Positions 37,231 through 49,513 are shown, counted from the first letter of the stretch. The stretch: 64,000 nucleotides of DNA from Phycomyces blakesleeanus NRRL 1555(-) (GCF_001638985.1 NW_017265139.1:620001-684000); one strand, 5' to 3'. Notes: a model not told the origin generated them from the letters alone. Made by a program: numbers and translations.

Positions 37231-37488
37231 TTTCCTTTTTTGTAAAGAGGAACTGGTCCTTGTATTTATTGTGTGTTAAGAAAGGAACACAATTATTTTT
37301 GGATTTTTGTTGGGGTTTTGGAGAAAATAGAAATAAAGGTCGAAGGGAAGTCTATGTTAAATCTAAGTCAGAGGAAATGTGCGAAACAAGGGCGTCTATT
37401 TTAGAGTTAATGGAGGAGGTCTGGAAAGGCCTGCTGTCAAAAATAAAGCTCCAGTGAGTGCGCCACAGGGCAAGAATGATGCTGCTAA

Positions 37489-40400
37489 TTATTTGACATG
37501 GGTGGACATGAAATACAGGTAATGGATGGTCAGGGATTTCCAGAGAGAATAGTGCATGATGGATATCAAATGTTGATGGGGATAGTCCAAAGTACTTAAT
37601 TCATGCGGTTTCCCACACCGTCCATTTCTGTGGGCACTGGTAGAGAAAATGAGAGAGTGTGTCCACCTCAGACAAGCAAATGGGACAGTTTGGAGTGACA
37701 AATATGGTGGGTGCACGACTGTGGAGGTTGTATTGACATGACAGGGAGTTACGTATAGCCCAATACCATATGTTCCGGGATGTGTGATAGATGGGAAAGG
37801 CCCAAAATAAACGCCATTGTTTACCTTGCAATGGGAGGGGTACAAGAGGAGATTGAGTGTGATCCCGGCAGGACTACCAAAATTGGTTGGTTGTAAAGTC
37901 AGATAAGCGTTTACATCCAGTTTAGAGGGCTCCAACGAATGGCTTGCAATCTACGACTAAAGGGTTAACTGGCAGTAGCAATTCTGGATGGTCATTGAGA
38001 GGTAAAGTAGCACGCCAAAAGAAATGCGTGAGCTCAGCAGTTGCGTTAGCAAGATCCCAGAATAGCTTAGCAATCAGATATGGTGAGGTGGACCATTCGG
38101 TTTGCGTTTTGGAGTGGATAGCTTGCAGGCCCTGGTCAAAAATGAAAGCGTCAGAAGCATTAAGGCGCCTCCAGCTGGAGGTTACAGGTGCAGAAGAAGC
38201 TGTATAGGTTATGGCATCCAGCAGCTTCAGAGAAAGACAAGCAGTGCAGCTCAGTGTGAGAAGTGAAAAATCTCGTGGGATAGAATGTATTGCGCCCATG
38301 AGAGTAGAAAGTGCACCGTTCCTTGTCCGTAAAGCGGGAATACACAGTCTAGGAAACAATAAACGAAGGCGAGAGTCCACAAAGGACGTGTGGGGGTCTA
38401 GAAAGTGCTTTATCCAAGGGGTGACAAATGATGCTGAGGGGTGGTCGTCAAGAATCGGTTGTAGTCATCACATAGTCAGGACTTTTTGTTGAATCTGAGG
38501 GTCCAACACACCTAGACCTCCTTGCAGTTTTGGAAAACATAGAGTAGACAAACTTGTCATAGGGAACATATCCCACCAGAGGAACTGGCATACAATGGAT
38601 GGGAGTTTGTTGAAGAACTTTTGGGGACCGTTATTATTTGAAGAACATGCCAAACACGGGAAAGAATTAATGTGCTCACTACAGTAGCTCAACCTAGAAC
38701 TGAGAGTAATCGTTGCAGGTGAATGCTACAGGATGAGTCAACCGTATTCAAGAGTGAGGTGCAGAATGTATCTCTTTGTGTGAGAGACGATATTAATGGA
38801 AAGCCCAAGTATGTGAGAGCAGTTGGGTAAGTGCGATCATGCCATAAGGTTATAAACTTTTGTTGTAGGTGTGTACGCCACTCTGGGGGTGAGTTACCAG
38901 ACAAGGAGAAGGCTTGTGTCTTATGCATGTTAATCCGTGCATTTGAGGCTCTGGAATAAGTGTCCAGATGTCTGCGTAAAGTATCAAGGTCAGATCGTGT
39001 CTTAAGAAATATGAGAATGTTATCTGCATAAGCTAAGTATTTGATGGGTGGTGGTGGGGGCTGGTCAGTGTGGTAGTCAATAGGCAGATCAAATCCTGGA
39101 AGAGAGTTACTGGCGGTTAGCCGGCAAAGCAAAGGTTCGAAAGCAAGGTTGAATGGGACAGGGAACAGCAGATCACCTTGTCATAGCCCTCGATTTTGTA
39201 CAATTGGTGCTGACAAAAAACCGTTGACATTGATCGATATATTTGTGGAGAAAAACAATTGTGAGATACAGTGCACTATCGTGTCAGAGAACCAGGATTT
39301 TTGAAGAACTAATCTCAAATACTCAGGGTGCACATGATCGTATGCTTTTTCTTGGTCAACTATCAGACCGATTGAGATATCAGAAGTATGTTGGGCGTGT
39401 TCCATAATTATACGAGCCATGAGTCCATTGTCAGCTATGAATCGTCCTATCTTAAACCCAGTCTGGTAGTGATTGACGAGGGAGTTCGAGGCATGGATAA
39501 TTCAGACATTGAGTAGGCGAGTAAACACTTTGCATCAGCATTGATCAGTGCAATAGGCGCCAGTTTTTGAGACTGGAGAGATCCCCTTTCTTTGGGAGGA
39601 GTGACAAGCAGGTGAAGCTCCAAGAAGATGGAAAGACTCCTTTGTTGAGAGCGTCATTGTAAATGTTTGTCAACAATGTGGAATATCTGTCTTCACAAAA
39701 CAAGAGAGAGAGAATCTTGTAGGGCAGACCATCCGGGCCAGGGCTGCTATGATTGGGGGAGCAGTTAACTGCGGGACAGATATTGTCAAATGTTAGCAGA
39801 GGTGTCATGGAGGATCGAGTGGCTTCACTCAAGAATTTCTTAGGAGGGACGTGGTTGAGTAGATCTTCAACTGATGAGTTTTCAATTGGATCAACAGTAT
39901 ATAACTTCTCATAGAAGTGCATGGCCACATTTGTCATGGTACTGGGTGTTGTGCACAAGGCTTCTGAGGTGGGGTGACGCAAAAAAGGTATATCTTTTCT
40001 AATGGCGTTTGCCAAGATCGTTCTTTTCAGGTACCTGGCTGAACGTTCACCATTTTCTCTCCAGTGTTTCTGGGCTCGCATGGCCAGTATTTTGACAGTT
40101 TCCTGTTGAATAATAGACAATTGGCGTTTCACTATGGAAAGCTGGGTGTTGTGAATATTGTCTATCTTAAATTTACACATTAGATGGTTTCGCTTGCTTT
40201 GAAGAGCTTTTTCTTGTTGTGTCTACCAAGCTGTGAAACCACAAGTGTGTTTCTTAGCAATCCGTTGGACTGTGACCTTAACATTTTCCCATTCATCTTG
40301 GTGTGATGGTAGGCTGTCTAAGCTAGGTAAAATTTCTTGCAGGGTCTGTGACAGTTGCTTTTGGAAATAGGGCAATAGGGCCAAGTGAGAGTTAGCCCAC

Positions 40401-41136
40401 TATATTCCCTTGCCTATACGAGATGTTCTAAGGGAGAGGTTAGTGGATACAAGGAAGTGGTCTGACCAAGCAGGATTAATGTAATCAATGGCAGATTTAT
40501 GTTTCAATGCTGCTATATCAGGCGTGGCAAATATGTAGTCAATGCTACTCATTTGCGTTCCCCAAGAAAAGGTTGGCATTAGGGTCTGAGCTATTTTGGT
40601 TATACCGTCTATTAGTGTGTCTTGTACATAGTAGATCCAAGAGATTGGTGCGCGCCAAGGGTGAGTAGAGTTGGATTGTAAGTATAGTTGAAGTCACCTA
40701 ACACCAAAAGACAAGAGGGCGTTATTGTTTGAGCAAATAGTGGAAGTTGTAGGAGCGATATAAAGAATGTTTTGCGAATTGTTACTGCAGCAGGAGCATA
40801 GATAACAACAATTTGTATAGGATCGAAGTGGTTGTTGGTGTGGTAGATTGTGGAGAATATGCTTCTACCACAGATGTTAGTGTAGTTGTCAGAAAAATGT
40901 ATCGAAGGTGAAAGTGAGACAAGACCACAATGTTGAGTTCATTAGTTCTCATATGCTTGAAATTGATTGTTAAAAATGTGTTGTATTTGATTGTTTTTTG
41001 CATGTGTTTCTTGAAGTGCTAGAATTTGAATATTTTGTGATTGTAGGTGTCGAATTAAGTGGTTGTGTTGTTGGGAGTCAGAGGCTTTGGTCAGTCCCTG
41101 ACAGTTTATTGTAGCCATTTTGATTGTATTATACAT
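37489..41136 (-). pseudogene. LINE ORF2: endonuclease, reverse transcriptase, zf-RVT (broken)
   Basis: The endonuclease begins MATINCQGLTK and has LALQETH and, near 40540-40460, SSIDYIF and WSDHF. Reverse transcriptase blocks follow: SSPGPDGLPYKIL, LLPKKGDLSSLKNWR, LIVDQEKAYDHVHPEYL (first catalytic Asp present) and YLAYADNILIF, where the canonical YADD has become YADN. The C-terminal zinc region is CPICLSEVDTLSHFLYQC. An in-frame TGA at about 39180 lies where the family has Arg in GLRQGD. Reading frames change several times between 37.5 and 40.2 kb, so indels are present. The product cannot be functional. Confidence 0.85.
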
Positions 41137-42517
41137 AGTGGTTATTGATTTTGTTTCTGTTGCATGTTGAGCCTGAGGGGAGAACGTTTTTCTTGGCCTC
41201 CTCTTTTAGAAGATCCTTTCGTTTCTGTTGGTTGTATCTTTGTATGTCTTTTGCTTTTTTATTGTCTGTCATTTCCACATTATGGTTTATCCCCATTGGA
41301 TTATGCCCATGAGGAACAACATCTAGTGAATTGCTCTCCAAGCCATTCAGAGCTGGACCATTGAGTGACCCATCTAGTAGACTGGCCTGGAAGGCTTCTT
41401 CAGTGGCTTTCTGTTTGGAAGTGATCTGATCAGCAGCGGCTTTGGTTTGCTGGTCAATAAGATATTGTGTCTCTAGCCTTCGCATAGTTTCAGTTTTTGC
41501 TTCTGTGGCTTGCTATGTTTGCCTCGAAATTGTTGCTGGAGTTATGGCACAGCAGGTGACAAGTAAAGTTCTTGGGTTTTCATCAAGTTGAGCTTTTTGA
41601 TGAAGATTGGTGGCAGGCTCTCTGATACAGTGGATCTGGATATGGCCAGCAACACCACAATTGTGACAAGTATGTATCTTTTTACGTCTCTCTGGGAAAC
41701 TATCAATGGTGTGCCCCATTTGCTTGCAAAATACGCAATGATCCCCCATTTTTGCCCACGTTCCATATATCTGAATGTTTTTGGAGTACTTGATTTGATA
41801 AGTCAGCTGAGCCCAAACCTTGGGTGAGACCACAGGTCTCTCCAAATAGACATATTTGTTTCCCTTGAACCATTGGTGCTGGCCTTCTTCAAAAATTATT
41901 GTCTCGCAGACATTTCCATATGGACTCAGACATTTTCTGAGTTGAGCTGCAATGTTGTCGTAGTCATCTGCTGGAAGACCTGACAAATTTACAAGGAAAA
42001 GTTTCAGGTCAGCCGAAATGGCAGGTATGGCCAGAAGTTGTTGATCGCTGACTTGGATGGTGCCTCTGCCTGTCTGTTTACAGTAAATATCATTAGAGAG
42101 ACATAACTCAATTGCAGTATGTGTTTTCTCTGTCTTAGTTTTGAGCTGACGCCCTATTCTACGGGGGTAGACCTGTTGTAGAGGTCCAAGAAATCTGTCT
42201 AAGTCTCCAAAGTTAGAGGGTAGGTGATAGATCACCGAGTGGCTTGTGGTGCCTCTTCTATAAACTTGGGGTGTTGCATTCTCATCATTGTCTTCAATAA
42301 GCACAGCAGTGCAAATTGTTTTGCTTTTATTATAGTCAACCTGGGCCATCTGCGAATAGATAGGTGTACTATTGGTTATAGAGGATGGAGATCCGTATGA
42401 GAGTGGTAGAGCTGCCAAAGGGAGAGTATGTGAGATTTTCTGAGTAGAGGTTGCTGGTATGTCCCTGATTGAATCTGTCAAAACTGACAGATTTGGTTGT
42501 TTAGTTGAAAGATACAT
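41129..42517 (-). pseudogene. LINE ORF1 with zinc knuckles (one in-frame stop)
   Basis: One frame runs across the whole interval except for a TAG at 41513-41515, within RQT-stop-QATEAK. The protein has a retrotransposon gag-like middle and two knuckles: CVFCKQMGHTIDSF, where the fourth ligand is Phe instead of Cys, and CHNCGVAGHIQIHC, which is complete. ORF1 proteins bind element RNA in the ribonucleoprotein. The tail after the stop is a Lys/Glu-rich coiled coil (MRRLETQYLIDQQTKAAADQ). Confidence 0.75.
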
Positions 42518-43860
42518 GTGTTATCTCCTTTCCCACTTTCTGCCTGTTATAGATTATTACATAACTCTGCTATCTAACACATATGAGATTTTATTCATTT
42601 ATCAATACATCTTTTTGTAGCTTATATGTGTTTTCTTATTGGCACTTATATATGTGATATACACACCACAATTGAGTGAAGAACAGACCCCACAATCAAA
42701 CACTGATTCCTTCTTGCTAATAAACTTGGCAAGTTAACAATCTCTGAAACTGTTACACACCAGGCACGTGTACACTACACACTCATACAGTGTAAACCAA
42801 CCATTACACAACAGGGATTTGAATCCATAAATCTTAGGGGGCAGGGGGTTTTTGGATGATGGGGACAGGGTGTTACACAAGCTTATAGTGAGTAGTCCGG
42901 CAGATAATTAGAGGCGTGGCTACTTTTAACTTGTCCAGCAGAAATCCATCATTTCTGTGTGTAACACCCTGTCCCCCAAAAAACTGTCACCCCCCTTGTC
43001 CCCATCCAGTATAATCACTTGTCTTTATTCACTAAGAAAAATCATGCAAAAGTGGAAGAACATTTGTCCATAACTTTTCATTTTTATTTTTATTTATTTT
43101 TAAAAAATTCATAACTCGTTCAAAAAAATAGATAAAAGTATGAGAGTAAGATAGTTGGTTTTGTTGATTTTTTCTGCATAAAGTGAGTATTTGTTTGTTT
43201 TGTAATATTTTTTGAATCACGTTTAATGAGTGAATTACAAAAGTTCTGTACATTTCATTTGTGAAAGATTGAACAAAAAAACAACAATTTGAAAATATTA
43301 GTAAAAATCACTTGCAAATGCTTTATATCAATAGAAAATAGTAAAAAAACGTTTCAGTAAAAGTTTTAGACCATATTATTATGTAGAAAAGATATTTATT
43401 AGCAAAAACAATCTATCTCGAATGGTTAAAAACGTGAAAAAAAGTGTATATTTTGCTTGTTTATTCAACCAAAACATAATAAATTAACTTCAAATTTTGG
43501 ATATAGAGATGTACGTTTTTTTTCAGCAATACGGCAAAATATCCAAGCTTTAGCGTTTGAATTAAGACAGAAATCTATCAAAAGCTATGCGTCGTTTCTG
43601 TTTTACATCTTTTATGGTAAAATTCACGTCTGTGATTGGATGAAGATCTTAATCAGATTGCTTATAAATGCACAGACTTTGTACTCCAAAAAATAAAAGC
43701 CAATTATATAGTCTTCCAATTAGCTGGATGCCAATAATATTCGTATCTGGGTTTTACATGTAACATTAAAATTAAAGACAGACTGAGTGCCATTGTGTTT
43801 GTTAAAAAATTAAAGAAAAAATAGGAGTAAAGTATATTAAAAGATAGAAAGATAGATAAG

Positions 43861-44915
43861 TTATATATGTGTGAGGTCAATAATATTGGAAGAATTTACG
43901 AGAGAATTTGTAGGAGAGTTAGTGATAGTAGTAGAGGGTAAAATATAAGACTTGTTCTTTGGGAACTGACCCCAATGATTCCAACTTGTGGAAAAGCAGT
44001 CAATGATACTCCCTCTACGGATAGCATCAAAATACAGTGCATTTACCTCAGGCCAGGACCGATGTACATGAGGCTTCACTTTAATTGTTGTCCAGTGGCA
44101 CCCATGTACATGGTGCAAGACCATCGGCAATGGCTTTCTTTTGAGATCCTTCCAATCATGGAGGGGAAGGAAAGTTACAGGCAAGACGCTCCGATCGTCT
44201 GAGTACACACAAACAGGCTCGTTATATGTGTCAGCTATTATCTGAGCACAGTCTGGTGCAGAGAACCACATAGAGGAAGGGCAAGATGGGATATTTTTCC
44301 CAAGAGCAGGGTCAATCTCGGAGCCAAATGCAATGACCTCTGTCACTTTGGCAACATCTATGCCAAAGTTGTGCTCGTAAAGTTTACCATGGGTTGCCAT
44401 CGTGGCCAATATCTTCTTCTTCACCAAAGGAAACTGATCCTCTCCACCCTCTTTCAGGTGTGCAAATACACGGACACCGCACCAATCATCGGACTTGGGG
44501 TTAAACGTCAACGAAATGGCGGCTTGGTCGATTTGAGCAGGCAGAGCAAAGTCATGCACATTTTTGTTTTGTTTTTTTGGACTAGGCAAATCGTACCAAT
44601 CGTCGTCTTGGAGATGTTTAGGTCTTTTAATTCCAGAGGAATATTTTTCAGCTAAGAAGAAACAAAAAACAATGTAGCATTTAGCATTTAATTTCAGTAA
44701 AATATCATATCAATTACCTTCTTTGAGAGGCTCTTGCTTTTCAGCAAATTGGGTTTCTTTTTTGATATTTTTAATGGCTGGAAATAGTAAACATTAGATA
44801 TTATATTGTAACTTTGTAAAAGTCAATAATAAATACTTTTTTTAAGAGGTTTCTCCTCTAAAAGTTCCTTCATTACATCTATAATTTCTTCTTTTAAGAT
44901 TTTTCTAATTTCACT
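43861..44915 (-). CDS. OTU-domain protein encoded within the MULE
   Basis: Exons 44915-44837, 44777-44718 and 44651-43861 join in phase to about 310 residues; the true start may lie further upstream and I could not link it to the transposase. The N-terminus is Lys/Glu-rich (SEIRKILKEEIIDVMKELL). The OTU fold follows: KSDDWCGVRVFAHLKE keeps the Asp-x-x-Cys-Gly core of the family's DGNCGFR motif, with two substitutions, SAPDCAQIIADTYNEPVCVY matches the central helix and strand, and GCHWTTIKV carries the His. Its partner transposase lies directly upstream. OTU peptidases process ubiquitin-like conjugates; what this one does for the element is unknown. It resembles the OTU exon of the gene at 11506-14199. 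Confidence 0.7.
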
Positions 44916-44964
44916 CTAGATAAACAAGACAAAATATGTATTACATTGTGTTATTGCGTGTATG

Positions 44965-46986
44965 TTATCTCATTGCCTTATTTTTTTGGACAAGGAGATG
45001 CCTGTGCTTGTGACGGACAAAACCCTTTGGGAGAGCAGTTTTTCTTTTGACGTGCTTAGGTCTTCCAGGAGCTTTGACCTCACTTGACAAAGGAAAGGCA
45101 ACCTCTTGGTGATCCTTTAAATTACCGGCATTATTTATAAGATCGTTCACCTTTGCCACCAGGTTACAGATTTGTTGTTCTCCTTCACATCGTCTAAACA
45201 ACTGCTCAAGTTGTGCAATTGATTTCATCCACAGAACTTGTTTCTCAATTGCCACAGTACTTATACTTTCCAATTTTTCTACTTCTTTATTATGGAATGG
45301 GAGGACAGAAGAGAGAACCCATCTTTCAGGAATGTCTGCAAGTGTGAGGGCCCGATTTTGTGGCAGAGTATGGCAGCAAGGGAGACCAAACATAGTCTTT
45401 ACTCTGCAGTAACAAGCTTCACCAATAATAACCTCTTCAAGAAGTTCAGCACGAATCGTGAACAATGCCATTCTGAAAACTGAGTGGACCAATCCACGAA
45501 GGCGCTCATCAGCAAGGATTCTTGCATCGGTCACCAACTCCTCATCCAGTCTACGATCTTGGTAGTCACTCTCAAATTGCAAGAGATATGAGCATATTTG
45601 CTCAAACGAGAAGTCCAAAGACTGGAGAGCCGAGATACTCCTTTTCAGGGCATGATGGCCACTCTCAACATGCTGTGTTGTCACACAGTCAAAGTGCTTT
45701 AGCTTATTGGTGAGGTAGCCAGCCCACTTCTCTTTGCAACTCATCCACTTCTTCTCAAAGTACTCCTCAAAACTTTTCACTGCACCATTTTTACCATCTT
45801 CAGACAGTCCTTCAGTCTTGAGATCTTCACAAGAAGCCAACGATCTGAAAAGTTCTCTTTTCTGCATAAACTTGCCAGCATCGTCTCCAAATATCATGCT
45901 GTTTATCAAGTTGGTGCACGTATTCCTGTCTTCGCCTGCCTTCATAGTCTTCTTTGCCATCTTGGCAATGTTATTTATCATGTGCCAACCACAGAGAAGC
46001 TTTTTGTTCATGGGGAACTCGGAATCAAGGGCATTCATCAATGCCTTGCACTTGTCTGTAACAAAGATAGGGCTGTCCTCGATTCCCTCCAACACGATTG
46101 ATTTCAGTGATCTTGCGAACCAGGCATAGCTTGTCTCTGTCTCATCAGAAACCCACGCAAATGCAACAGGAAAGCTCTTCAATCTTTCTCCACCAAGGTT
46201 GCTGACACCCTCTACACAGACTAAAGGCATCTTCGCGCAGTTTGTCTTGTAAGTGACATCCACAATAAGAACCTCAGGAAAACGACGGGCTCTTTTTATC
46301 ATCATCTCATTTGTAAAGAAAATGTGCGTGAGGCTTTTTTTCTCATTGAATTGATAAAGGACAGAAAATCCCTTTGCTTCCATAGTTCTTATGAGCCCAG
46401 TAGCGCCATGAATTGATGATTCACCACCACGAGAAGAGTTATACTTCAGGTTGTTGATATCGCTAATTCTCAGCTTTCTCATTCCCATGACCTTATCTCT
46501 TGTAGCTTTCTGAATATCGCGAGTCTTGGCATGGTTTTCTAGCATTGTCTTTGCGATAATTGCATCTTCTAAAGTCAGGAGAGACATTCTTCCCTGGTAA
46601 GAAGACGCCAAGTTGTTTGGGGTGATGGGGTGGTTATGACAATGTTCATTGTTACCGCGGGCAGGCAAGGGAAGGTATCTCTGACTCTTATTTTTAAAAG
46701 AAAATCTCAATAGGAAGGGGCATCCAGTGAGGGAAGAGTTAGGGGCCTTCTTTCTTTTATCCTCGCTGATGTTACGCTTATCACGATAGGCACCAGCCTT
46801 TGAACAAGCAAGGTGAAGTGTTGGAAACTTTCCATCCTTAATTTTGATGGTAAAGTTGTTAGAAAGGGCATACTCGTTTACGGCCTCCAAAACGTTTTGT
46901 TTGTCAGGATAACCATTCTCTGAGAATGAGAGAGTTGTTTTAACAGAATACATCTTGTCAATGGGGATAGCGAAGTTGGTGTTCAT
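44965..46986 (-). CDS. MULE transposase (FAR1, DDE, SWIM)
   Basis: A single uninterrupted frame of 673 residues. Residues about 25-120 form the FAR1-type zinc finger (HLACSKAGAYRDKRN, GCPFLLRF, HCHNHPI). The MULE DDE core has D243 (VLIVDVTYKTNC), D311 (PIFVTDKCKALM), the C/H-rich LLCGWHMINNIAKM and E442 (TTQHVESGHHALKRS). The SWIM zinc finger is CYCRVKTMFGLPCCH at 525-539. The C-terminus is basic. MULE transposases bind the long terminal repeats and move the element with 8-11 base target duplications. All catalytic residues are present and there is no stop, so it is potentially active; the LINE inserted in the right arm may impair mobility. Confidence 0.92.
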   Translation of the reverse strand: MNTNFAIPIDKMYSVKTTLSFSENGYPDKQNVLEAVNEYALSNNFTIKIKDGKFPTLHLACSKAGAYRDKRNISEDKRKKAPNSSLTGCPFLLRFSFKNKSQRYLPLPARGNNEHCHNHPITPNNLASSYQGRMSLLTLEDAIIAKTMLENHAKTRDIQKATRDKVMGMRKLRISDINNLKYNSSRGGESSIHGATGLIRTMEAKGFSVLYQFNEKKSLTHIFFTNEMMIKRARRFPEVLIVDVTYKTNCAKMPLVCVEGVSNLGGERLKSFPVAFAWVSDETETSYAWFARSLKSIVLEGIEDSPIFVTDKCKALMNALDSEFPMNKKLLCGWHMINNIAKMAKKTMKAGEDRNTCTNLINSMIFGDDAGKFMQKRELFRSLASCEDLKTEGLSEDGKNGAVKSFEEYFEKKWMSCKEKWAGYLTNKLKHFDCVTTQHVESGHHALKRSISALQSLDFSFEQICSYLLQFESDYQDRRLDEELVTDARILADERLRGLVHSVFRMALFTIRAELLEEVIIGEACYCRVKTMFGLPCCHTLPQNRALTLADIPERWVLSSVLPFHNKEVEKLESISTVAIEKQVLWMKSIAQLEQLFRRCEGEQQICNLVAKVNDLINNAGNLKDHQEVAFPLSSEVKAPGRPKHVKRKTALPKGFVRHKHRHLLVQKNKAMR

Positions 46987-47263
46987 ATTTAATAAAAGAG
47001 CACTGTAGTTATATAAGTATTTTTATTGATTCATGTACGCAATGTATGCAATGTATGCAATGTACACAACGTAAAAAAGACATCATATCTTGTTATTTGG
47101 AAATATTATTTTTTATTCTTACAACTAAATAATGACTTTAAAAAAGGGGGTGTTTTTATTTTTCCCAGGAAATTGGAATGATCTAAAGATGGGGACAGGG
47201 GTGTGCTTATAACGATGGAGCAAGGTGTGCTTATAAATGATGGGGACAAGGGTGTGCTTATAA

Positions 47264-48140
47264 TTTTTTTTTGTAAGGAGGCTGGGCCTCAGAATTTTTT
47301 GAGCTTAACAATTCTAAGAGGAAGAGGAAGTCACAATCCTGTTTTTGGGTTTTATATTTTCTATGTGTTTTTGGGTTTTTAAATTATATGTAAAATGAGT
47401 GAGTAGCTAGTCTGAAAGAGGTAGGGATAGTTCCGCATGAAAACGGGTGACAAGAGAAGCAGCAGTGACAAGGTCTGATGTACTCAGAAAAGGAGCATCG
47501 TCAAACACAAAGGACCAGTGATGGCACCAGATTGCAAGGAGGATACAGCTGACAAGAGAAACGGTGGGAATGTCTGAAGTGAGGGATGGCGGGAGATGGA
47601 AGGAAAAAAGAGTAGAATGAATGTCTTGCGTGGAGGGCACATTGCCAAAATGGGTTGACCAAAAAATAGTCCAGGCGGAGAACTTTGGGGGACAAGTGAA
47701 CAGAAAGTGAGATGTAGATTCCTTGATGTCACCGAATATGAGGCAGGACCCGTCAGGAAAGATGGTAGGGACAGTTTGGTGTAGAACGGAGCAACATGAC
47801 AGCTTGTTGTGAAGAGCGCAGAACCATAAAGAACGGACAGAATGGTGGATGGGAGCAGACCAGAACGTGCACCATTGGTGGGTGTGGAGAGGAGGGACAG
47901 GGTTGTCTGGGGACGGGGTGCAAAGGGTGCGGAACGTTTTGGGTGAGAATGGCTTGCGAGGTATTATGGGAAACATACTGGTGAGGAAGGGGCTGGGGTC
48001 CACATGCGACACAATGGGAGAGGAAGGTGGAGGAAGGAGACCATCAAGCAAGGAATGTGGGAGAAGAGAGCAGAAGAAGAAAGGTTTTAAAAGAATGGAA
48101 TGGTTGTCGACTTGACAGAAGAACTTGGTGATGATGTGAG
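47264..48140 (-). mobile_element. 5'-truncated LINE fragment nested in the MULE
   Basis: On the minus strand the insert ends in oligo-A (T-run from 47264) and is bounded by a 14-base direct repeat gggtgtgcttataa (47250-47263 and 48141-48154), as expected for target-primed reverse transcription. Its only ORF (48051-47407) is the C-terminal part of a LINE ORF2: CTFWSAPIHHSVRSLWFCAL and HFLFTCPPKFSAWTIFW align in order with the end of the LINE at 37.5-37.9 kb. The zinc ligand pattern is degraded. Everything 5' of this region is missing, the usual outcome of abortive insertion. Confidence 0.8.
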
Positions 48141-48290
48141 GGGTGTGCTTATAAAGGATGGGGATGGGGGGTTCTTCAAGACAGGTTATATCCGAGCCTC
48201 GGACCAGCAGTCACCTTAAATTGTGCAGTGCAGTTACCCCCCGTCCCCATAGCCAAAAACCCCTCATCCCCTAAGATTGCTGATTTGAAT

Positions 48291-49362
48291 CACAGGGATT
48301 TGAATAGTAGCAGATATAAAAATAATAGTATTTTGTCTCTTTAATAAATAACACTCTTACAGTATCTACTTTTCTCATTATTGAGATACTAGCTCATAAA
48401 CAATTCCGAATACTTCAATATATGAGCTGTAGTTTAAGATTTACTTTTATTAGACATTATAAACTTTTGTTTAAGATTATATTTCAAATCATTGGTCACT
48501 TAACAAGTAATATTCATTTAATTAACCTTTAATTATATATAAGTTAGATTTTTTATCTTTTTAATTGTATGATAAATTTATTTTTAATTGAAATTTAATT
48601 TATAAAATGATTTTATTAGGTGTTATAACAGAGATAGATTTTATAAAAAGTGTTTTATTGGTTATTATAACAGAGATATGTTTTATAAAAAATGTTTTAT
48701 TGGTTGTTATACTAAAAATAGTTTGTTGTGAATGAGTATTGATTACTGCTGAATCTGAGAGTAAGTCTGAAGGATAAAATAATATCCTCAGCTATTCCAG
48801 TCAAACAGATCTCCCTTTATGGTATTATCTAATACACAGATCATCATACACATAATTGATTATTTATTATTATTACCATGACATGGGATATACAAATACA
48901 TATACATTATATATATGGCATCATTATATTTCATCTACATATTTCTTTTATTATACAAATACTTAATTGAGAGACTACAACTACAACTATTTAATATTAT
49001 GAAACATTACCCGAGTATCTGGGTTGGAATACTAAAATATTACCAATAGCATAAATGTTCTTCTTTACCAAACCTCTCGGACTGATCTGACTGGAGAAAT
49101 ATTATATGAATTGGTCTTTCCGGATCTTTCCAGAAGAACAATACTCCTGGAAGATGACTCATCATGATAAAGATTACTTAAGCACACACTGAATTACAAA
49201 TTAGAAAAACATATAAATATCAGTAGATAGTTCTGTGTAGAAAAATAATCGAATTTTATTATTCTTTACTTTTCTTTTGAAATAAACAACCTATATACGC
49301 TCTCACAAATTCTTTTGTCTATATTGTATTTTGCTTTATTTTCTCCCCACAACATAATTAAT
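48291..49362. other. AT-rich spacer with a short tandem duplication
   Basis: At 48598-48718 the unit ttttataaaaagtgttttat followed by tggttattataacagagata is repeated two to three times with small changes. Otherwise there is no gene, RNA or transposon end that I can support. Confidence 0.5.
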
Positions 49363-49513
49363 TACAGTGGTCCCTCGCTAATTTCACGCCCCTTTAATTT
49401 CACGCTTCGATAATTTCAAGGCTCTGAAGACCCAACTCGAAAAATAGGGCTTAACTTTCACGATTCTTGTTAATTTCACTTTCACGAAATTTTTTGGTCT
49501 TGAATCCTTAAAG

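Larger units (their letters stand above)
37236..42530 (-). mobile_element. Decayed LINE-type (non-LTR) retrotransposon
   Basis: Reading minus, the element has ORF1 with zinc knuckles (42517-41129), then ORF2 with an apurinic-type endonuclease, reverse transcriptase and a zf-RVT C-terminus (41136-37489), then a 3' region ending at a short oligo-A (T-run at about 37235). The T-run followed by gtaaagagg matches the 3' end of the truncated copy at 47264, so the two copies belong to related families. ORF2 is broken by stops and frameshifts. I could not define the 5' end or a target duplication precisely. Confidence 0.85.
42825..48281 (-). mobile_element. MULE transposon carrying an OTU protease ORF
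   Basis: The left end has aatcttagggggcaggggg and gtttttggatgatggggac; reversed, the right end has aatcttaggggatgagggg and tttttggctatggggacg. These are matching inverted termini. The 9-base direct repeat gatttgaat flanks the element (42816-42824, 48282-48290), the duplication size typical of Mutator elements. It contains a transposase (44965-46986) and an OTU ORF (43861-44915), both on the minus strand. Its right arm holds several copies of gtgtgcttataa and an inserted LINE fragment (47264-48140). Exact ends are uncertain by a few bases, because the flank also repeats cagggatttgaat. Confidence 0.8.

Noticed and set aside
41164..41364. Plus-strand frames across the LINE
   Set aside because: All are shadows of the minus-strand LINE ORFs, whose domain motifs are clear.
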